Positions 24,601-34,982 of a stretch of 64,000 bases of DNA are shown here, one piece after another. The first letter of the stretch is position 1; the number at the start of each line of letters is the position of its first letter. The notes beneath the pieces were generated by a model that worked only from the letters and a program-made list of their open reading frames with translations, did not search any database and was not told where the DNA came from. The stretch covers positions 11,774,135 through 11,838,134 of the forward strand of contig JAYGXS010000002.1 of NCBI GenBank assembly GCA_036362985.1, given 5' to 3'. A program made the position numbers and the translations under genes. The DNA is from Ligula intestinalis (taxonomy: Eukaryota > Platyhelminthes > Cestoda > Diphyllobothriidea > Diphyllobothriidae).

Positions 24601-24998
24601 TACACGTTGTACCAAAAAAATGCATACACGTTTTTATTAATAATAAACTTGGTGTTTGCTGTTATTTTATTTGTTCAAAAATTTAAAATATAAACAAGTA
24701 CATATTCATTGTTTTCTCACTGCATGTTCTCGCATTATGCAAAGTTGACATCGGAAAAGTTATATCTAAAGATAAGTCCATGTTCTAAATGACAATCATC
24801 TAGACCGAAAAGTACATTATTGGGAGTGGTAGTTAGAACAATTTCTGGATCAAATGGACGTCTGTTTGAGAACATGCACTGACAAAACAATAAAAGGATA
24901 TTTGTTAATACTTTTACATTTTTGAAACAATGAAATTATCTTAAACACCAAGTTTACAGTTATTCAAAATGTGAATACATTTTTTGGGACATCCTGTA
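24601..24998 (+). mobile_element. mariner-like MITE with long inverted repeats
   Basis: The left end CACGTTGTACCAAAAAAATG and the right end, read in complement as CAGGATGTCCCAAAAAATG, are inverted repeats that continue inward about 90 bp and share AAACTTGGTGTTT. TA dinucleotides flank both ends (24601-24602 and 24997-24998), as expected of a Tc1/mariner target site. CAGG(G/A)TGTCCCAAAA is a familiar mariner-type terminus. About 394 bp, no transposase, so non-autonomous. Confidence 0.75.
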
Positions 24999-26340
24999 TA
25001 TGTTACCTCATGAGAATATCAAAAACAAAGTCAACAATATGTGCAATTTTAGTAGTCATTTTTTGTTTGTGTGGTTATTACTGGCCGTCGGGAAAATATT
25101 AATCAAAAGCCGACCTTTTGGTGTTGTGTGATAAGCAATATTACAACTCTCCATCTGATTGATTAAAAGTACGCAGTTTCAGTCATTATTTCATGAGATA
25201 GGTCAGCTGTTATACTTCAACTGGGTACGTGAATGGATAATTCGGCCAGTATTACAAGTATACACGCAGTGGATTCACGAAGCCCTACATATTTTTATGT
25301 TGTCAACCTCACCCTTAACCTAACTCTTATCCTGACTCCAACTGTTAACCTTATCCTGCTTCTAGAGTTAAGAGCAAAGCCACTTTTAACACACTTGAGT
25401 ATCAATACGTGATTCCTAGCGGTAATTATAACAAATTTGGTCTTTCGCATTTGAATGATATGATAATTGCTATTATTCTGTTCTAGTCTGTGCTGATGGT
25501 TGCGAAACAGAGTGCCTCTGCCCAAACTGCTGAATTGTATCCGTCAGTAAGAGTATGTTGACTTCAAAAATTTAGAATAAAATTCTGTATCCTCTTCTGA
25601 AATAAATTACGTTTCGGGCGTTCCAGTATATGACGAATCTACTTAACTATGAAAAGAATTCTCAAAAATTAGAATTAGTTACTATTAATTACTGATACTT
25701 GTGAGGCAATTTTTTAAAATCATTAGTCAGTACGGTTTATTTTTTTCCGTGTGATGTCGAAGTATTTTAAGAAGACCTCGAATGCGCCAATATCTGGTAA
25801 TTCATTACTATTTGCTGGTGTTGGTCGACAAAGAAGACGTATCTTTCGTTTTTGCTACTGAAACACATCGTTCAATATGACTTCGCGTTTTTTTGTTCCA
25901 ACTGGCGTGACGTCAACATTTATTTTCTTTAAAGCCCAATTGGTGTGCAAAATGTGCGCATGCACTTTTAAGTTTACAAGGATAAGGTAAAAAACCGTAA
26001 CTGTTCCATTCCAGGGCATATGGTAGGCTTAGATCATTGCATGGATGCCAGATAGGCTTTCCGAGGGATCTACGAGTTGCCATCGAGCTATTCAAATTTC
26101 CTTGGCGGCAGCAGAAGCGGCTGCCATCAGACTACGCAGACCGATCCTGTGCGCCGAAAAGAACTTCGTAACGGCGCCGCAGGTACCATGACCGAAACTC
26201 GCTAATCCAACCGTCTGCAGATTATCACCTTTTTCGGCTGTGAGTCCTGACAGTTCCCTTTGGAGAGCAGTGAAAAGGCAAGTTACATAATGTAGTTTGG
26301 AAGGGAAGGTGATCACTGGAACAATATTTTCCAATAGAAT
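24999..26340. other. spacer with a small CCTTAACC-like patch
   Basis: No supported gene. A decayed telomere-like patch is at 25305-25360. Confidence 0.45.
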
Positions 26341-26407
26341 TGAATATGCGCGTTCCAGGAGACAGTTCAGAAGACGAAGAAGCGATAGTTGGAATAAGAG
26401 TTTTACT

Positions 26408-26450
26408 GTCCTGAAGTTTCGGATTCCGTCGGAAATTATTAGTCATAGGT
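26408..26450 (-). ncRNA. hammerhead-like motif, PLE family B, minus arm
   Basis: Minus strand: CCTATGACTAATAATTTCC, hairpin partner GGAATCC, then GAAACTTCAGG. It lacks a canonical CTGANGA (CTAATAA) and has TTC where the others have GTC. It is homologous to the motif at 26502 but a poor ribozyme candidate. Confidence 0.4.
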
Positions 26451-26494
26451 AATCGTAAACAAGTCTGCGCATGTCTCAGACTTATCTACGATTA

Positions 26495-26536
26495 CCTATG
26501 ACTGAGGATTCTCGACGGGATCTGAAACGTCAGGAA
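26495..26536 (+). ncRNA. hammerhead-like motif, PLE family B, plus arm
   Basis: CCTATGA followed by CTGAGGA (26502-26508), a helix GGATTCT/GGGATCT that still pairs over seven positions with wobble pairs, then GAAACGTC (26524-26531) and AGG. CTGAGGA fits CUGANGA, but the helix uses the last core bases, so the geometry is not canonical. CCT and AGG could form an outer stem I. Confidence 0.45.
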
Positions 26537-26842
26537 AATAAACTTTTGTTCCAGTGATCACTTCTTCGTCTTCGGAACAAGATTCTTTTGCCTTACTGTT
26601 TGAATTGAAACTTGAATATGATCAGAGACAAAACCAGAGAACAGAGCGAATTTTTCAGTATTTAGAGGACGCGCTCCGTACGCAACAACAGGTAATGGTT
26701 TATGTATTCATGGTCGTTGATCGCTTGATCGTCAACATCCCAGTGGTTAATCATCTCACTGTTCTCGGCAATGATATTTATTGGTGTGATAATTATTCGG
26801 CAAAGTGGCTTTCTCATATTTACATTAAAAGTAATGCTCGTT

Positions 26843-27215
26843 AGTGCTTTCCATGTGTCCAATTCCTCTCTCCAGGAAATGGGCCACCGACGACCTTGAG
26901 GCCGGAAATGTGATTGCCTCTCTTAATCGACTGAGCTTTGGAAAAACATGAGTCAAGCAGCCAGCCGTACACGCGATCGTCACCTCTCGCGAGGATTTCG
27001 GCATCCTTCAATGAGTGCTCGCTCAAATGAGCCACGAATAGAGAGCTAGCTTAATTTCTCATAATTGCGGCTGCCGCTGTATATTCGACCATCGATATCC
27101 GGCGAATTCTTTCTGTTTCTCCAAAATATTTGGCTTGCCCACAACTGCAGTAGATCCGGTGAGCGACTTGGGCAGTCATCTTGCGATGGTCTATCTACGA
27201 TAATGGATCGCAGTT
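26843..27215 (-). pseudogene. PLE GIY-YIG endonuclease fragment (family B)
   Basis: The minus strand reads 'VAHRIYCSCGQAKYFGETERI', 'MVEYTAAA', a stop, then 'VAHLSEHSLKDAEILARGDDRV', 'LLDSCFSKAQSIKRGN'. This is a GIY-YIG domain with the paired Cys (CSCG) and the YFGET strand. The usual 'TRMAEH' Arg helix is replaced by 'ISMVEY', so the catalytic Arg is lost, and the metal-binding Glu position reads Asp (LLDS). It lies between a family B terminal repeat upstream on the minus strand (27646-27760) and the palindrome at 26.4 kb, as if the RT part of a complete PLE had been deleted. Confidence 0.75.
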
Positions 27216-27645
27216 CTTGAGTGCCGGAAAATCACAGTAATTTCGCGTGTGTCAGCTTTTTATAGGGTTGATCGTGCGTGTGATAGAAAACTGGCGATCC
27301 TCTAGTAAGCTTTTTTGACTTTCTGGAAGTTGTCCTTTTTGCCAAATAATACAATCGAAGGTCCTATGTCCGTGAGTAAGCTAACGACGCCATTGGGGGC
27401 CTTGAGTATTCACAATCTATCGCTTTTTGTGCAGCTTGTAATACACGTCGGGAGACGCTACCTTATGTTATAAAAACTTCTTTTTTCACCGTTTCCGTAA
27501 AATTGAGTATTGACTCAACTTTTGCAATAATATGAACATGTTGGGCATCCCTTGATGAACGTTCACCTGACCGCCAATACGCGAGTTCCAGGAAGCAGTT
27601 CGGAAGAAGCAAGTTAGACCACTGGAACAAGCATTTTATTGGCCT

Positions 27646-27675
27646 GACGGTTCGGATTCCGTTGGGAGTCCTTAA
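27646..27675 (-). ncRNA. hammerhead-like motif, PLE family B upstream copy
   Basis: Minus strand: TTAAGGACTCC, loop CAAC, GGAATCC, GAACCGTC, AGG. The hairpin is kept but CTGA is changed to TTAA. Homologous to the 59.3 kb motif; probably inactive. Confidence 0.4.
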
Positions 27676-27744
27676 TCATATGTAATGGTACATTAGTCTG
27701 AGTCATGTGCAGATAGGGGTGCAATCTTTACAGATTGCAAAGTA

Positions 27745-27750
27745 TTTATA
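27745..27750 (-). promoter_or_regulatory. TATA-like box in PLE terminal repeat
   Basis: TATAAA on the minus strand, 75 nt upstream of the hammerhead-like motif, at the same place as in the 59.36 kb repeat. Confidence 0.4.
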
Positions 27751-27859
27751 GTTTGTAGCGGTCATCAGCGTGCTAACTGACCGTTAGCGGATCTCGTCGG
27801 TCCCGCGCTGCCTTGGCCCTCGACGGAGGCCCTGACAGCCGTAGCAGTCAATCGAGGGG

Positions 27860-27990
27860 CTCCGCCTGGGTATGAGTCTGATTGGTTGAGGATGGCTAAT
27901 AAGCCAGAAATGACTATTCCAGTCTCCCCTTTCTTTTCCGGCAACACTATGTGCTTACTACCAGGTTGGGCATCCTCTGTATTTGATGAA
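27860..27990 (+). repeat. hammerhead SINE (copy 2), body only
   Basis: Shares GGGTATGAG to GGCAACACTATGTGCTTAC with the SINE at 34.8 kb, including CAGTCTCCC and the CTTTC..TCCGGCAACACTAT block. The tRNA-like head expected upstream is not clearly recognisable here (27765-27860 is GC-rich and diverged). Confidence 0.6.
27880..27924 (+). ncRNA. hammerhead-like fold in SINE copy 2
   Basis: All three helices can be drawn. Stem I is GATTGG (27880-27885) with CCAGTC (27919-27924), six pairs including one wobble. The core TTGAGGA (27886-27892) is CTGANGA with one change. Stem II is TGGCTAATAAGCCA (27893-27906). GAAA is at 27907-27910, stem III AT-GACT-AT, and a T precedes stem I as the cleavage-site base. 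The changed C3 suggests this copy is dead, but its helices are the best preserved of the three. Confidence 0.6.
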
Positions 27991-30440
27991 GTCTATCGTA
28001 ACACCTGCACCTGTTCTTTCATCAGCCCCTCTGACTATGGATGGCGTACCAGTGTAGTGAGCGTAAGCGTCTCTGTTGAAACCCGCCAAGGCCGTAGTCA
28101 CCCCGACTGCCCGCACCCTGTCCGTTTCTCGCTCAGTGTCCTCAGCGACTTACTAACATGCCCAGTCTCGCCTGCGTTAACACTGCTCCCACCTTGCGCG
28201 GTCCAACCAATCACAGTCCGACTCCCTCAAGACCTCGAGGTGGTGGCTGCTGGCTAAACGACACTCGGGCTTTCACCCGTCTGGCTGCGGTCGCAGGCAG
28301 CGTTGTTGGCCGCTCTGACGACCCATCGTTCTCAAAAGGCCCTCATGGTTGAACGCCATGTTAGACCAAGTGGCAACTTTCTTCTAACTCTTGTGTACAC
28401 AATATATTGCTCCTACTGCTCAAAACTTTCCACCGTCTTCTCTCTTCTTTCTCCTTAGGAAACGGACCTGGAAGACTGCAGCCGTTAGGGTTTAACCTTC
28501 TAAGCCTTAACACATTCACGACACCAGTGCCAATTTCGGGATGACGCAAGAACAGACAGCTGGTGAAATTCAATGCCTGACTTATTCTCTCTGTTCCCGG
28601 ACTCGTTCAATCGTCCTATGCTGAAGCATCTATACACCGTTCTGGCACATGGACTCACAGCATCTGTCCTCCTTTTTGTCAAGCTTCTAACTGTAATTCC
28701 AAAGCTTCACATGATAGACAGGATGGAGCATTCGGCTCATTCGAAATAATGTCCGTCTCGCTAGCTGCGTGGAGCTCGCATTGTGGCAGTAATCGTGCAG
28801 AAAACGAATCCTTGCACACGTAGAGACCTCATTAGGGGGTGGAGGTTATCTATCAGCAGACCGAGTGGCACGTTTCACGCTCAATCAACGTACCGAGACA
28901 AGCGAAAAAGCCGGTTCAGCAATAAACGGCTGATTTATGCGAGCAGTCAAGTCACGACTGCGTCAAGTTAAACCATCTGTGATGGATGTGAGAACCACTT
29001 ATTGTGATAGACATGTATTTATATTGACACAGCAACCGCAGCATGTGAGCAAACATTGCCCTTATCCGATCCAGGTTCTGCGAGCTGATCCAAATTTAAC
29101 TTCGAAATCTCGGGCGGATCTTTACTTTTTTATAACGATCGTGTGGCCCTTTACTCAAACGAAAGCATATTTAAAAACTGTTCGGATTATTTACTATACT
29201 GACAGTACAGTTACCAGCGAAAAAGCCGTTCATGACGCAGAAGCGAGGAGTTCGACTTACCGGTGGCTTTCACGGCGATCCCTTGTGCTTTCTGGGTTGA
29301 ATTATATTTTTATTAATGATTTGAGTTGGCTGCAATTGTATTCATTCTCGTCCCCTGCCCACTTTGCTTCGTAAACTGTTGTTCTGTTAACTGGCCGCTG
29401 ATTAATATGTACCTGACGTGCAGTCGAGATAGATTGGTGAACACAGTACTCACGTGACGTTGGATATTTTTTACGTCAATGGCAGGAGTTGTTTCCATGT
29501 TTATGGCGTTGACCGTTTACCTTAGATATAGTTGATCAATGACTGAACGAGGTTCAATCCACAAACAATCCGCCTACCTTTGATAAATTATTGATTACTA
29601 CCTGACTAGCAAGTCCGAATTAGTTATTCGCACAGTTCTAGGCTGTCTAGCCAACCATTCTGAATAAATTACTGTAGATTTTAGTTTTTTGACCTATAAT
29701 TGTTGGCAGGTTTTTACTCTGAACATCTAATTGGAATTATATAACAAGTGAGGACTAAAACCTCTCTCTTGCCTTAAAGCTAAAATTTCATTTCAATGAA
29801 TCCGCAATCGACTGACTTGACCTTTGAAAAGAAGTTATATTATTTGCTTTTTTATTATTCCTTTTTCTAGGTCACAACACTCAAAGGAAGTCAGAGTACT
29901 CTCAAGTTCACCTACGCGGCAAAGTTGCTATCTGGTGGCGCAAATGAGAGCATAATCTTGTGTTTATCCTAGGAAATAATTGCCAGATTTCTAGTTGTAG
30001 ATGTCCTTGATTAGTCTTTGTTTGCCCTATCTTAAAAATTTTTTTTAACGATATTTAACTGATTGGTTGCTGAAAATGATGGCCTGATTTAAGAGAGTAA
30101 ACAGTCTTGACTATTCTTTGCTGCATTCCCAGAATAGGAGGAATGAAAAAATGCCAAACAAGCCTTATTTTATCTGTCCTTGTCAACGTAAAATTGTTTA
30201 TTGCACCTGGTATACCTCGCCACTGAGCTGAGAGGGATTCAATGCACACTGGCGACATATTCGTAACAGTTACCTCTGTATTTTATGCTACCAAGCTTTC
30301 CTTTATATATGTCTCATTAGGACACATATTTAGGGGTGTAAAAAACTCAGATCAATCAGTAAAATGCGGAAGGCTCCAGAATGAGGACTTTATTGTACAC
30401 AGAAACCTGAGTTGCGCTCTCAGGTATCAGTGACCAGTGC
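27991..30440. other. spacer, nothing recognised
   Basis: Several open frames up to 145 codons (e.g. 28937-29374 +) show no domain, no homology I recognise and no conserved neighbours. Treated as non-coding. Confidence 0.45.
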
Positions 30441-30900
30441 GAGTCCCAGGAGGTAATTGAGAAGAAGATGACTCACACGCTGGGACAATACGTTTATTCG
30501 CCTGACGGTTCCACATCCACCGTGGATTCATCGCCAGACACATTAGCAGCAAACAGTAGCAGAAAGGGGTAATACATGCACATGAGTTTGTTGTATTTTT
30601 CGGATATAGTCACTACTGCAAACATACAGCGACAGTTAACGTTAATTGCCTTCTTGCGAATGGGTAGTTTGTTGGACGGCACTCGGGCTCTGACCTGTTG
30701 AACTTTCATCACGGGCGGTGGACTCGGGCGTGATGATCGCTCGATCATCTGGCCCTCCGGTTTTGGCGTGGGATGACGCGGTGGCCTGTCTATTGCCAAG
30801 TGGAGACTTGCTTTGGCCAAATTGGGTCTTAGCACCGAATATGGATTGGGCAAATTATTGCACTTGTTTATGGATTGGGGGCCCACTCCCGAAAGCCAGA
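30440..30900 (-). pseudogene. PLE family A 3' end, minus strand
   Basis: The minus strand encodes 'GPQSINKCNNLPNPYSVLRPNLAKASLHL', the C-terminal tail of the GIY-YIG domain also seen at 8.4 kb, and stays open through the flank to 'LLLFAANVSGDES' and a stop at 30494. Upstream coding sequence is missing: the fragment begins at about 30895, where it abuts a plus-strand terminal repeat. It ends in the hammerhead-like motif at 30504-30537 and the AATAAACGTATTGTCCCAGC tail. Confidence 0.75.
30498..30543 (-). ncRNA. hammerhead-like motif, PLE family A copy 2
   Basis: Minus strand: CTGGCGA in place of CTGATGA, hairpin ATCCACGGTGGAT, then GGAACCGTC. Two core changes make it a likely inactive relative of the 37.3 kb motif. 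Confidence 0.5.
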
Positions 30901-30903
30901 TTT

Positions 30904-31020
30904 TACTTTCTGATGAATCCGCGATAGATGTCGGAATGTCCGGCGAATAAACGTATTTTCCCAGCGTATGAGTCGTCTTCTCCTCAATAATCACATTCGT
31001 CGCAACTTCAGCTTGGCGTG
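30904..31020 (+). repeat. PLE family A terminal-repeat fragment with hammerhead-like motif, plus strand
   Basis: CTGATGA (30910-30916), hairpin ATCCG-CGA-TAGAT, GGAATGTC, then GGCGAATAAACGTATTTTCC and GTCGTCTTCTC. This is the same flank as at 30.44-30.54 kb but in the opposite orientation, so two terminal repeats face apart around the minus-strand endonuclease fragment. Confidence 0.65.
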
Positions 31021-31997
31021 TTAGCATGAACACATTCTTCTCCTTCGACAGCCCTTAGTACCCCGTGAAAATCCTCCGCCGAAAGTTAAACTGGGTCCTA
31101 ATTCACGTTCTTGTTTTCCTGCTTCTTTTTCTCTCGTTTTTCTTTCTTTTTATCTCGCTTGTGCTTCTTATACTACACAATCTGATCTAAAATACTCAAG
31201 TCCAGCCTGTTTTTCCTTTTTCTGCATTGCCAACTGACGCACATACATGATAAACCGTCAGCCCAGTGAGTATTGTGTGTAAAGTGGCTGATAAGACAGG
31301 GGCGCCGACTCCTTCTAACCCCCTGGTTATGTGAATCCTGGCGTGCGTGTGTTAAGGAAGCCAGGTCGTGTTGTGGTGCGCGCAGACGTGTCTGTCGGAA
31401 CCTTCAGTCAATGCGCCCATCCCTCCTCAGGCGACCGATCAGCTAGGTGGTGATATGTTGCTGGCGGTGGGGGAGAGAGTGAGGTTGACCCTCAGCGCAT
31501 TTATTTCCTCACCATAATCAATCTGATGCGCGGTGCCCTAAAAGCCGTGGCTTGGAGGGTTCCCAACTGGCGGGATAACTTGGATACCGCAGTTGGTCCA
31601 GTGTGTATGCCTACTGTGTGCATGGTCTGTAGTGGTCGCTGCTGCCCAACGCTCACCCAACTTTTGACGTCACAGACAAAGCCACTCAGGGCAGGCCCTT
31701 GCACGAATGTACTTTTCGGCCTGCCCCCCCAAACAGTCGCGAACTGGCGCATGAGACACTCACCACCCACGCCAATGTCTACCTTCGTGTGCTCCAACCA
31801 ACCACCATCAAGGTCGCGAGACAGAGCGGGGATTCGGCAGCCACCCCCGATTACTGACGCTGGACTATACATCCTGACGAAAAATAGGGGGAGCATTGTT
31901 GGCACACGTATGTGTAGGCCAGATGTGAATTGATGTGCTCTAAACCTCAAACAGCTACTCTCCTCGAAATGGCAAAAATCCAAGTCACCACTTCTAG
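31021..31997. other. GC-richer spacer, nothing recognised
   Basis: Overlapping open frames of 135 codons (+, 31526-31933) and 160 codons (-, 31501-31983) are both open mainly because the stretch is GC-rich. Neither shows a recognisable motif. Confidence 0.4.
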
Positions 31998-32475
31998 TTG
32001 AGATTGAGGGAACACGGGCCCAAATCTGACTCCAATCAGTGTCATTTTTGACTTAATATTAGCATCAGTAATAGTACCAGCACTACAGTCACTCAGATAC
32101 ATCGCTATAAGTAGCAGTATAAACAGTAGTTTCAGTAGTAGAAATACGAAACTCGGGCTCCTCGAATCTTTCTGGACACCTACAATAGGTGAATGAGGGT
32201 AGATAGTGCAGTAGTACCCGCGCAAAAAGCTACTGTCACTTAAGCCAAAGTTAGGAGGTGTTTCTGGCCTGCATTGGAGAAAGCAGCTTACGCCCGATTC
32301 CTGCTCGTTCATCTCGACTTTGTCTTGTCCCCAATTCAAACGGGAGAGGATTATATTGGAGTAGCTGGCTGCTCGTCTGCTTTCACCATACCTGACTTCA
32401 TTCACCGTCTCTGCTCTTAGGCATATGGTGGACATAATTGATTTCGATGGTCGAAATAAAACGTGTAGGCCAGCC
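31998..32475 (+). repeat. dispersed repeat R1, copy 2
   Basis: Collinear with 17441-17910: TTGAGATTGAGGG, GTGAATGAGGGTAGA, GCAGTAGTACCCGCGCAAA, CTGCATTGG, CACCGTCTCTGCTCTTA, ATGGTGGACAT. No coding frame is shared between the copies. Confidence 0.7.
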
Positions 32476-34739
32476 ACCTGCGTCCTATCCAAGCTCTGGT
32501 TCAGTGATAATTAGCCTCCAGGAGGTGTGCTTAAAATGAAAGCTGATGGGGACAGCCATTTCTGGCGTATACGACGTCAGCAGCCAGCTAGTTTTGGGAA
32601 CAAACCGGCGGTACCGTAAATAAGACCTCCCTGAGTGCAGAATAGTGGCTTTAGAACCCTAGCTCAAATGCCCCTCTCCAGTAGCTTCGACTTCGCCCTG
32701 CTATTGGAGCATAATGAGTGTTGGAAGAGACATTGGTCGATTCTTTAAAGTTCTTCCGCACCGTCAGAACAGCTGTAGTCCTCACTGGTCACGATGTACG
32801 AACTACCAATACATAAGCTTAAGGCCTCCATTTTCAAACCCCTTTCTTGTGACTGCGTTTCTTTACTGAAGCACTACGAGACCAGTACCAGGAGAAATTT
32901 TGCTACGGGCGTAGTCCTAAATTTAATGTTTCTGGGATAATGATGGGTCTCAACGGGACCGGTGGACGCACTGTTCCGTCCTTAAACACACCTTGAGATA
33001 GAGTGGACTTTTTAGAGTTATTTATACGAAAATCCGTTCAGATTGTGAATGGGGAGAGCAAGAAAAGTGTATTTAAAGTGCAAAAATGTGTAAAAGAAAG
33101 GTATTTTTGGGCCCGGAGGGCGTGTGCACCAATCGGGTCGCTTCTTGTGGTGGCGAAGTGGCCAAATTTACCCTACGCATTGAGGGTAGGGAGACTGGCA
33201 CAGCCGATAAATCGACAGACGTCGGCAAAAGCATGCTCGCTTTGAGGGGTGCCCTATGGAAGAAAATAGATGCAACTGAAGAAGCCTCCCGGATGATAGA
33301 ACGAGAACAAAAATGCGTAATTTGTGAGCAAACACCTTCCTCAGTTAATCTCTGCTGTTTTAAGCATATAACTCCTCTGTTCCGAATAGGTGGCTTTCTG
33401 TTAAACTGTAAGCAGTAAGAATTTAAAGAACTTGTACATAGTGGCCGTACTCCGGATATCTGCTGCACGCATGCGTATGAGTAGAAGTCTGGACGCAGTC
33501 AACACTAGCCCTGGCTTCGTCGGTGGTCACTGCCGCCTGAGACTGCAACTGAAAGTTCTGTGCACAATAAATTCCTCTCACATAGGTAACTACTGCCTTT
33601 TACCCTCAACCTGGGGATTAGGCCTGATGATTAAAGTGATCCCGGTACAAACAATAGTTAGACCGCTACAGGCTCATGTCGTGCGGAACGGCACAACTGT
33701 GTCACATCTGCGGTCTTTAGCGCCAAACCTAAACAGGCCCAGACCATTGGTCGTCGGAAGGGTGTCCAGGTTAAGTCGGTTGTATGAAAGAATGCGTTGG
33801 TTTCGTTTTCGTTATGAATTTCAACACGCTTGCTCCAGCAAGGACAATGTTGTGTGTCAGAAAATAAAAGTTTTTTCCACCGTTTAGTTCTTATCCTCAG
33901 TGTGCGTGCGTGTGTGTCACTCCCGCGTGAGCGGGAGCCTACCTGGCGAGGTGTACTGATGGTACGCGTTTTGAGCGTTGGTCACGCCAGCCGCCTGCAC
34001 TCTACCCCATCTCCGGTATTATTGACTTTTGCCTTCAAATAGGGCACAGGTGTGGGAAAAGTCTGAGAGTTGGTTTGATCCGGTGAGTCTACGTTCACTA
34101 TAATTAAGCTGTAGCCACCGCATCTGCCTCCAGCTTACTATAGCTCGTGGTGGACACCGTCGAGAGCGATGGTCGAGCTGTCGATATGTACATTGTCCAC
34201 GAGGATAGCGCGTATAAAGATCCCTGCTGCATTTACCGAGGGGCCTTTTGGTAGCCGCGACTCTTTGGACGTGTGCGCATGTGCGCGCGGGGTGTTTGGT
34301 CAGGGGTTTTTAGGTCAGTGAGTCGGAAACAGGTGCTTGCGAGGTCGCAGGGCGTTGAGGCAATGGACGTTGAAGGAAGAAACCGGACAGCATTTGTGCT
34401 ATCCGCCACAGCTTGCCAGTCTTGCTTTCAACGATTAACTCGTTCAGTTACGACTTTCAGGTATTTCATCCTCGACTCAATCAGGCATAGCCAGTCTCTG
34501 AACGCCAAGCTCAGTCTAAGTGCCGTGACCTCAGGTTTTCTCGGGAAAGACAGCAACTCACGACGGGGATAAAAAGCATTGGCTCTGTATCCTGTGTCAG
34601 GGACGGTGAAATGACTGACGGACATGAAATTCCATTTGCAAACAATGCGCTTGACGTTAGTTCTAATATCAGTCGATGATGAAAGTTCATTCAACCACTA
34701 AGGATACTCATCTGTCCCAATTCGTCTAAGAACTCGACA
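32476..34739. other. spacer, nothing recognised
   Basis: Open frames at 33086-33418 (110 codons) and 33432-33887 (151 codons) on the + strand have no recognisable domain or signal. Partial resemblance to the end of repeat R1 is seen near 34140-34190. Confidence 0.4.
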
Positions 34740-34948
34740 GCGTCCCTGACAGCCGTAATATCTGGATGTAGGCAGATAGTGTTGCCGACAAAGACAAGGG
34801 AGACTGAAATGTTTATTTCTGGCTTATAAGCTGTCATCAGGCCGTCGTACCCAGACCCAAATAGCATCCAACCCGGGCATCAAACTCGCGATCTCTTTGA
34901 TCAGATTCAAACGCACCCTAACCACTGAGCCACGAGTTCGTTGGCTTG
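34740..34948 (-). repeat. tRNA-headed SINE with hammerhead-like core (copy 3)
   Basis: On the minus strand the head contains a full A-box-like TGGCTCAGTGG and a B-box-like GAGTTTGATGCCC, flanked by CCAAC and GTTGG, which can pair like a decayed acceptor stem. It passes through CTATTTGGGTCTGGG into the hammerhead-like core and then CCCTTGTCTTTGTCGGCAAC. Head-core-tail order is the same as in copy 1 at 2.8 kb. It lies about 35 bp from the end of the Tigger-like element. Confidence 0.7.
34803..34848 (-). ncRNA. hammerhead-like fold in SINE copy 3
   Basis: Minus strand: CTGATGA (34840-34834) is intact. Stem II GCTT-AT-AAGC is followed by GAAA (34816-34819), stem III AT-AAAC-AT and then T. Stem I is partly degraded (GACGGC with TCAGTC, four of six). 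It has the most intact core of the three SINE copies. Confidence 0.6.
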
Positions 34949-34982
34949 CCGGTTTTAGGTCAGCATTACTATCTGCCTAATA

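Larger units (their letters stand above)
26341..26580. repeat. head-to-head pair of PLE terminal repeats (palindrome)
   Basis: The left half is the reverse complement of the right half. GTAATCGTAAACAAGTCT (26451-26466 region) and AGACTTATCTACGATTAC (26477-26494) face each other across an about 11-nt centre. Each half carries a hammerhead-like motif and the downstream AATAAA/TTGTTCCAGTGATC-type sequence of PLE family B. Mismatches between arms show it is not a recent duplication. Confidence 0.8.
27570..27765 (-). repeat. PLE family B terminal repeat
   Basis: Aligns on the minus strand with 59190-59400: TATAAA, TGCAATCTGT, CACCCCTA, the hammerhead-like motif, then AATAAA, CTTGTTCCAGTG and CTTCCTGGAACTCG. 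Two intergenic copies of the same about 200-bp unit at independent places define the terminal repeat. Confidence 0.7.

Noticed and set aside
28937..29374. 145-codon plus-strand open frame
   Set aside because: No recognisable domain and no repeat or transposon context that would explain it; too short and isolated to call a gene.
31501..31983. Overlapping open frames of 160 (-) and 135 (+) codons
   Set aside because: Both strands are open because the stretch is GC-rich; no motif on either.
33086..33887. Two consecutive plus-strand open frames (110 and 151 codons)
   Set aside because: No domain, no splice or start context that I can defend, and different frames; not supported as a gene.
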